A stretch of DNA of 64,000 nt from Paraburkholderia lycopersici (GTDB taxonomy: Bacteria > Pseudomonadota > Gammaproteobacteria > Burkholderiales > Burkholderiaceae). The notes beneath the pieces were generated by a model. It was not told the origin of the DNA. It worked only from the letters and a program-made list of their open reading frames with translations, and did not search any database. The stretch covers positions 25,746-89,745 of the forward strand of contig NZ_FMYQ01000032.1 of the NCBI RefSeq assembly GCF_900096975.1, in the 5' to 3' direction. This document shows, piece by piece, positions 59,215-64,000 of this stretch. Made by a program: the position numbers and the translations under genes. How positions within the stretch are numbered: the stretch's first letter is position 1; each line of letters opens with the position of its first letter.

Positions 59215-61326
59215 TCACGCAGCCATCGGCAGGGACTGCATTTCGCCCGAGACATCCTCGTAAGCCACGTCACCCGCCCCGGTGTCCTCGTGGGTCGTCG
59301 GACCGAGGTCTTCCGCGTCGTCGGTCTGTCCGGCGTCCTCGCGGTCGTCTGCGGACGTGTCGGCTGGCGTGGCAGTGCCCCCGAACACGGCAGGCATCCA
59401 GCCGGTGCCCGACGCGAGCCGTTCGGCTTCGGTCGCCAGATCCCCCTTCCTGAGCTTCGCGAGGCGGGTCACGTCGGATGATGCGAAGGTTCTGGCGGCG
59501 TCGAGAATCGCGGCTTTCGAGACGTGCCGGAAATAGCCTTCGGCGGTCGGCTTCCACCATGCGGCCATGTCCAGCCCGACCGCTTGCGCCAGTGTTTCGC
59601 CGGGTTGGTCTTTCGAGGCGCGCAGCGTGACCACGTCCACGGTCGGTGCGACACAGACGGCGAGCAGCGTGACCAGTGCGTTCTGCGGCATGGCGAGCAG
59701 CACCGCGAACAGTTCGTCGCTGTCGGTGGGCAGCGCTGCCGCCTGTGCCTGCTGCACGTCGCGCAGCGCGACGGCGGCGGGCGATTCCGGCCAGTCGGGT
59801 GCGAGGGCGGCGAGCCGGTCCTGAACGGTCAGCTTCACGCCGAGCGGCAGATCGTGGCCGCAGTACGGGTCGTGCAGGACGACTTGCACCATGCCGTGAA
59901 CCAGTGCAGCGAGCGCGACCTGCGGATGGCGGGCCACTTCGATTTGCAGGGCGGCAGTGCGATGGGCGCTCAGGCGCTGCGCGAGGCGGTTGGTCAGCGA
60001 GGCGGCAACCGGTTCGGGTTCGCCCGTCTCGTCGTCGGGGTCGTCGGCGTGGGTGGCGTTGGACGGTCCCGCCAGACCGCGTTTCAGGCGTTCCAGCGTG
60101 TCGAGCGCGCGGGCTTCGGCTTCGCGCAGCAGGCCGCGCAGCGTGACGGGTTCGCCGTCCGGTCCGACCGTCACGATGGCCCCGGCTACGGCGCGCACGT
60201 CCGGGGTGTAGTCGAGCAGACCGGCCCCAATGGCGTCGAGGTTGTCGGTTAGGGCATCGCGGCGCGCTTGCAGGGACGCGGCCTTGTCCTCGTCCCCGGC
60301 CTCCCAGGCGGCGTCGAGTGCGGTATCCGTGCGCTCGATGCGGGCTTGCAGGGAGACGATGCGGCGGGCTTCGCGTGCATTCGGTTCGCGGGCGTGCTGG
60401 CGGGCCGTATGAAAGGCCTGCCGGTCGGCGTGACTGATGTGCGGCACGGCCTCGACCCAGGCCCAACCCTCGGCGCGCAGGTCGGCGGCGAGCGTGTCGA
60501 GCCGGGCCTGTGCAAGCTGGCCGAGCAGGGCGGAATCGCCCAGATAGACGCCGGTGTCGTCATCCGCGAACAGGTCGCGGATGACCTGACCGCCCGCCGC
60601 CGTGTAGGTGTCCAGCCCGACGAAGCGCGCGAGCGGGTGCGCGGCGCTGACTTCGCGTGCGATCAGACGGTCGCGCAGCGCGGCCGAACCACGTTGCCAG
60701 TGCGGCGCATCGTAGAACGCGGCTTCCTGCGCACGGTGATCGTCCGTGATGGTCAGCGCCATCAGTTGCTCAAGCGTCACGTCGCCGCCGCGATAGTCGG
60801 CCATCAGGCGGGGCGAGACGTTGGCGAGTTTCAGGCGGCGTTGCACGACGAGCGGCGACACGCCGAAATCGGCGGCGATGTCCTCGACGGGGCGGCCTTC
60901 CTTGACGAGGGCCGCGAAGGCCTCGAACTGGTCGGCGGGGTGCATGGCCTCGCGCAGGATGTTCTCGGCGAGGCTTACGGTGCGCGCGGACGCGTCGGCC
61001 ACGAGCAGGCAGGGCACGTCATGATCGGCGGCGATGCGCTTTTTCTTCGCCAGCAGTTTGAGGGCAGTGAGGCGGCGGTCGCCTGCCACGACCTCGTAAT
61101 GCTCGCCATCGGTGGCGAGCACGACGATGAGGTTTTGCAGCAGGCCGACGCGGGAAATGCTCGCAGCCAGTTCGGGAATCGACAGGCGGCGTGCGGTCTT
61201 GCGCACGTTGAGTTTCGAGTGGCGCGGCAGCAGTTGGTCGAGCGGTACCAGAATCAGGTTTCTGGCCGGATCGGCCATGTCGAACGAGGCGACGGCGCGG
61301 GCTTCGGTGGGGGTAATCGCGTTCAT
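59215..61326 (-). CDS. Large ParB/RepB/Spo0J-domain protein
   Basis: 703 residues. The N-terminal 200 contain a ParB-type nuclease/CTPase-like domain (LILVPLDQLLPRHSKLNVRK, AGDRRLTALKLLAKKKRI, LAENILREAMHPADQFEAF) and a helix-turn-helix region (VEDIAADFGVSPLVVQRRLKLA). The remaining 500 are ICE-specific and Ala-rich with an acidic tail. It is unlike the 350-residue ParB at 32.5 kb in size and position, so it is not a paralogue of recent origin. Such proteins are standard in ICE backbones next to DUF932 genes. It may act in DNA maintenance after transfer. Confidence 0.9.
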   Translation of the reverse strand: MNAITPTEARAVASFDMADPARNLILVPLDQLLPRHSKLNVRKTARRLSIPELAASISRVGLLQNLIVVLATDGEHYEVVAGDRRLTALKLLAKKKRIAADHDVPCLLVADASARTVSLAENILREAMHPADQFEAFAALVKEGRPVEDIAADFGVSPLVVQRRLKLANVSPRLMADYRGGDVTLEQLMALTITDDHRAQEAAFYDAPHWQRGSAALRDRLIAREVSAAHPLARFVGLDTYTAAGGQVIRDLFADDDTGVYLGDSALLGQLAQARLDTLAADLRAEGWAWVEAVPHISHADRQAFHTARQHAREPNAREARRIVSLQARIERTDTALDAAWEAGDEDKAASLQARRDALTDNLDAIGAGLLDYTPDVRAVAGAIVTVGPDGEPVTLRGLLREAEARALDTLERLKRGLAGPSNATHADDPDDETGEPEPVAASLTNRLAQRLSAHRTAALQIEVARHPQVALAALVHGMVQVVLHDPYCGHDLPLGVKLTVQDRLAALAPDWPESPAAVALRDVQQAQAAALPTDSDELFAVLLAMPQNALVTLLAVCVAPTVDVVTLRASKDQPGETLAQAVGLDMAAWWKPTAEGYFRHVSKAAILDAARTFASSDVTRLAKLRKGDLATEAERLASGTGWMPAVFGGTATPADTSADDREDAGQTDDAEDLGPTTHEDTGAGDVAYEDVSGEMQSLPMAA

Positions 61327-61406
61327 GATAAGGAATCCTTAAAAGTAAAAAGAGAGACGGGAAAAAACAACACAACAGCACGGCACAACACACCGGCAGA
61401 CGCCGG

Positions 61407-61445
61407 AGAAAACGGAGGGGCGCGATGGTCCGGTCCGCCCCTCCG
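61407..61445 (-). terminator. Terminator of the DUF932 gene
   Basis: On the minus strand CGGAGGGGCG (61445-61436 region) pairs with CGCCCCTCCG across a 13-base loop (positions 61413-61422 and 61436-61445 in plus coordinates) and is followed by TTTTCTCC. It lies between the DUF932 and ParB genes. Confidence 0.7.
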
Positions 61446-61452
61446 GGGGGAA

Positions 61453-62280
61453 TCAGGCCTTGAGTTGGCGCATGCCATCGGCCAGCAGCCAGAGCGCGCG
61501 ATTCAGGCGCACGTTCTGGTCGATGCCCTGGACGGGACGGGTCTGCTGGCGTCGGCCATTGGCGGCGCGACTGGCCAGACCGCCCTTGATCAGATTTTCC
61601 TGCACGCGGTTCATGACGCTCCACAGGTCGGCGCGCGCATCGGCGGAACGTTTCGGGGCGAGGATCTGCGCTTCGGTGACCGGCGCGGGGCGGGTAGGGT
61701 CGTCGTACTTGAGGGCGAGCGCGGCGCGGGCGAAGACTTCGGTTTCGCCGTCATCCAGCGTGATGGCCTGCATGGCGTCGCGCGAGGCCAGGGCCTGCCC
61801 GAAACCGTGCAGCACGGCATAGGCGCCTTCGATCACCTGTTCGGCCACGTTGCCTTTGTGCGGTACGCGCACGTCGGCCACGGTGTCGCCGCAGACGAGG
61901 CCGTTCTGGCAGACGAAGCGGAACATGCCCGCGAGCATCTGATAGCTGCTGGTGCCATCGTGCGAGTTGAGCAGGATGATTTCGTTGGCTTCGCCCCCGT
62001 CGATCTGGCTCGCGTGGCGCATACGGATCATGTGCTTGGTGAATTCGCGGCGGTCATCGTGGCGCACGCGCGTCTGGCACACCATGAACGGCTGGAACCC
62101 TTCACCGCGCAGTTCGTCCAGCACGACCGAAGTCGGGATATAGCTGTACCGATCCGAGCGACTATCGTGGGCCGCATCCGCGAAGATCGAGGGGGCCACG
62201 GTGCGGATCACGTCGTCCGGAATGGGGAAGTGCGAGCGCAGCGAAGGCGAACCCGATGCGAAACGGGAAGAAAGTTGCAT
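61453..62280 (-). CDS. DUF932-family protein
   Basis: 275 residues. DUF932 landmarks are FQPFMVCQTRVRHDDRREFT, HMIRMRH and MLAGMFRFVCQNGLVCGD. The family is common on plasmids, phages and ICEs, and its function is unknown; a role in DNA metabolism after transfer has been suggested from context. ATG at 62280 has GGAGCAACACC upstream. It precedes the ParB gene in the same direction with a terminator between. Confidence 0.88.
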   Translation of the reverse strand: MQLSSRFASGSPSLRSHFPIPDDVIRTVAPSIFADAAHDSRSDRYSYIPTSVVLDELRGEGFQPFMVCQTRVRHDDRREFTKHMIRMRHASQIDGGEANEIILLNSHDGTSSYQMLAGMFRFVCQNGLVCGDTVADVRVPHKGNVAEQVIEGAYAVLHGFGQALASRDAMQAITLDDGETEVFARAALALKYDDPTRPAPVTEAQILAPKRSADARADLWSVMNRVQENLIKGGLASRAANGRRQQTRPVQGIDQNVRLNRALWLLADGMRQLKA

Positions 62281-62845
62281 GGTGTTGCTCCTGACAAAAA
62301 TGGTTTTTCAAAAGCGCAACCGGATTCCAAGATTCGAGCCCGCTTTGGGGTTCGGGTTGTCCGGTTACGTCGGCGCAGGGCACTGGGCTGTCCCGTTGCC
62401 TCCGTCTTTCCTGAGTTCATCGCCCGCGACGGTCAGGAGCGCGCGGGCCGGAGCCGTCAAGGAAAGACGTGGCCGGGGTGGGGCGGCCCGCAGCGCAGCG
62501 AGGACACGGCCGGACGCGCCTTGACGGCTCCGGCCCGCGGGCTACAGTCGCGGGAGAGGTGATGAACGAGGGAAGACGGCGGGGGCGGCAACGGCCGCAC
62601 ACGGCGCTGAGGCCGGGCAAGCGAAGCGCGCAGGCCCGGATGGGGAATCCGGGCCGGAGGTGTCAGGGATGGAAGCCGGCAGGGCGAGACGCTGCAGGCG
62701 ACTCGATGCGCAGCACGAGAGCCCGACCTTGCCTCACGCAGTGAGGCAGGGGGACATCCGGTCGTGTGGACATGCCATTCATACGACGCCGTGTAGCGTC
62801 GATGGGGTCCGGTGATGGATCAATGACGTGCCGGGGCCGACGGGA
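62281..62845. other. Non-coding, repeat-rich region (candidate origin)
   Basis: 565 bases between divergent-spaced backbone genes without a credible reading frame. It contains a 21-bp perfect inverted repeat (62442-62462 with 62519-62539), a 9-bp hairpin at 62633-62655 (GGCCCGGAT/ATCCGGGCC, loop GGGGA) and an 8-bp palindrome TGCCTCAC-GCA-GTGAGGCA at 62730-62748. The combination suggests a replication or transfer origin or a structured RNA. Confidence 0.55.
62442..62539. repeat. 21-bp perfect inverted repeat, 56-bp spacer
   Basis: The left arm at 62442-62462 starts CGCGGGCCGG and ends CCGTCAAGG; the right arm at 62519-62539 is its exact complement. The 56-base spacer is GC-rich with further GGCC/GGCC inner pairings. 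Perfect conservation of both arms implies function or recent duplication. Confidence 0.85.
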
Positions 62846-63712
62846 TTACGCCAACTCTCTTCTGTCGTTCGAGGGCGCGCGTTTTTTCCTGGCCCGGCGA
62901 GGATTTGCCTGAGTCGGCGTGGCTCGCGACAGTTGTTGCGCGAGCTCTCGTGCCCGCATGCCGAAACACAGGGTGAGACCGGTTCTGATTCCGGCGAGAA
63001 AGAGGAAAACTGAAATCGCGGCGAGACTCCACCGCTGATACCGTAATCCTTCGTTCACGGTTGTCTGAAGGTCTCCGCTCGGGATGCCCTGACAGATGGC
63101 GGCAGTCTCCGCGTCGGTCAGGCCGGTGATCGACGTGTCGGGAAGCGTGTGCCGGGCGCAGGACTGGGCGTCGATCCGCCACGCCTGTCCCACGATGCCC
63201 ACGACGCTCCTGCCGTCGCTCCACAGCCACGTTTTCGACACGCGCATGCGGATCATCGTCGTCGTGGAGCTGGTCGCCTTGTCCAGAACCATCATGAAGC
63301 CGGCAATCATGATCACAACGACGACAAGGCGCACGGTGAGATGAAGTTTACCCGGGGCGTTGAGCGGACGGTTCCTGGACGGATCGATCCATCGGCGCGC
63401 GCGTTTGATGTCGGTGGGCGTGAATTGATGGCGCGCCATCCAGGACAGCAGGCGGTGCAGGTCCGCGACCGAGCGGGCCTGCACGCCATACACGACGCGG
63501 AATCGTGTCAGGTCGAGTTGATGGTGGGAGAAGGATTTCAGCTTTTCGTCATTGAAGTCCTTGTCACCGACGAACGCGTTCCATATTTTTTCCCGGATGA
63601 TCTGTGGAGAATTCAGACGGAAGACGGCGTAGGCGGCGAATCCGGCCAACCCGATAATGGAAAGAGAAAACGTGACCAGCGGGGTGATGACGGCTACCCA
63701 GATTGCATTCAT
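62846..63712 (-). CDS. DUF6216-like membrane protein
   Basis: 288 residues. Hydrophobic segments at about 5-30, 125-148 and 225-245 flank soluble loops. LKSFSHHQLDLTRFRVVYG and ADLHRLLSWMARHQ look like conserved cytoplasmic parts. It resembles the DUF6216 membrane proteins often encoded in ICE backbones; the function is unknown. The C-terminus is strongly basic. ATG at 63712. Confidence 0.7.
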   Translation of the reverse strand: MNAIWVAVITPLVTFSLSIIGLAGFAAYAVFRLNSPQIIREKIWNAFVGDKDFNDEKLKSFSHHQLDLTRFRVVYGVQARSVADLHRLLSWMARHQFTPTDIKRARRWIDPSRNRPLNAPGKLHLTVRLVVVVIMIAGFMMVLDKATSSTTTMIRMRVSKTWLWSDGRSVVGIVGQAWRIDAQSCARHTLPDTSITGLTDAETAAICQGIPSGDLQTTVNEGLRYQRWSLAAISVFLFLAGIRTGLTLCFGMRARELAQQLSRATPTQANPRRARKKRAPSNDRRELA

Positions 63713-64000
63713 GGCGTCCTTGCGGTGGTATCGAATGTGAGCCCATACGTCGATTGTGAACAGAATATCGGACGTGAATTGAGCGTTGCGATGGCGGCCC
63801 AGGTTAAAGGGCGCAGATGGCGGTCAGCGTATTTCACGGGGAAATCAATTCAAGCACGGCGTTCAGTCTGAAAACTGGTCTGTAAGAGACTGGACTAGAT
63901 CGAACGTAAGCGGTCCATCTTTAACGTCTAGTCCTGATCGACAGGAGCGAGGAGCATAGGGGTCCACCAATTCGAGGTGGACACCTATGCCTGACAAAGA
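63713..64000. other. Right edge: hairpins and a possible cut-off gene start
   Basis: No complete gene. GGACTAGA (63892-63899) is inverted as TCTAGTCC (63927-63934). A near-perfect 14-bp hairpin at 63955-63989 (CATAGG...CCTATG with GGTCCACC-type inner arms, one mismatch) surrounds the loop AATTCGA. An ATG at 63987 opens a frame (MPDK...) that runs off the end, perhaps a transposase gene. The start of an insertion sequence is a guess. Confidence 0.4.

Noticed and set aside
60268..62562. Plus-strand open frame of 764 codons
   Set aside because: Antisense to the large ParB and DUF932 genes, both with recognisable domains; the plus-strand product lacks any pattern.
1..64000. tRNA, rRNA or CRISPR array
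   Set aside because: No cloverleaf, rRNA stretch or regularly spaced repeat array was seen on either strand; the element uses guaA rather than a tRNA gene as its target.

Overview
The window looks like a chromosome of Burkholderia sensu lato (Paraburkholderia/Burkholderia/Caballeronia). The left 8.3 kb has the Burkholderiales order nfeD-qmcA, smpB, ratA-rnfH, guaB-guaA, with high GC and DUF4148-type small exported proteins further in. From the stop codon of guaA to the right edge everything reads as one integrative and conjugative element (ICE) of at least 55 kb. Its right end is not in the window, or I could not find it.

Layout. (1) 1-8315: chromosomal housekeeping genes. (2) 8316-9878: left attachment region, with repeated TGACGGTACC sites, and a tyrosine integrase placed directly after guaA, a known integration hotspot. 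(3) 9.9-30.1 kb: cargo of lower GC. It starts with decayed insertion-sequence DNA. A catabolic block follows: three LysR regulators, a LeuCD-type hydratase, a family III CoA-transferase, an HMG-CoA-lyase-like enzyme, a TDT-family dicarboxylate carrier, an extra malate dehydrogenase, an MFS carrier and an isochorismatase-fold amidase. It ends with an AaeXAB-like FUSC efflux operon and its own outer-membrane channel. (4) 30.2-31.7 kb: control region with a divergent repressor pair around an array of TGCTAG boxes and a strongly promoted, terminator-ended structured non-coding RNA. (5) 31.7-54.1 kb: GC-rich conjugation core on the plus strand: parA, parB, virB1, topB, virB2, virB3-4 fusion, virB6, virB5, virB7, virB8-virB11, an SSB-tailed protein, a two-gene VirD4, KfrB- and LPD7-type proteins, mobC and a short MOBP relaxase. 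(6) 54.2-57.0 kb: minus-strand, lower-GC cargo: a phosphoribosyltransferase-like protein plus a DUF3800 protein, behind an H-NS-like protein. (7) 57.3-63.7 kb: ICE accessory backbone: Fis-like protein, methyltransferase, PP-loop protein, a large second ParB, DUF932 and DUF6216 proteins, with an origin-like inverted-repeat region at 62.3-62.8 kb.

How the parts work together. The integrase and att repeats place the element at guaA, and ParA/ParB proteins and the repressor pair would hold and control it. Relaxase, MobC, TopB and VirD4 process and deliver DNA to the VirB channel. The metabolic cargo plausibly gives growth on a C4/C5 dicarboxylate or its amide. The best candidates for something undescribed are the PRTase-like/DUF3800 pair (possible defence module), the structured RNA at 31.48-31.63 kb, the SSB-tailed protein inside the VirB operon, and the interleaved inverted repeats upstream of the efflux operon. 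All functions are read from sequence motifs and family knowledge; no database search was run.
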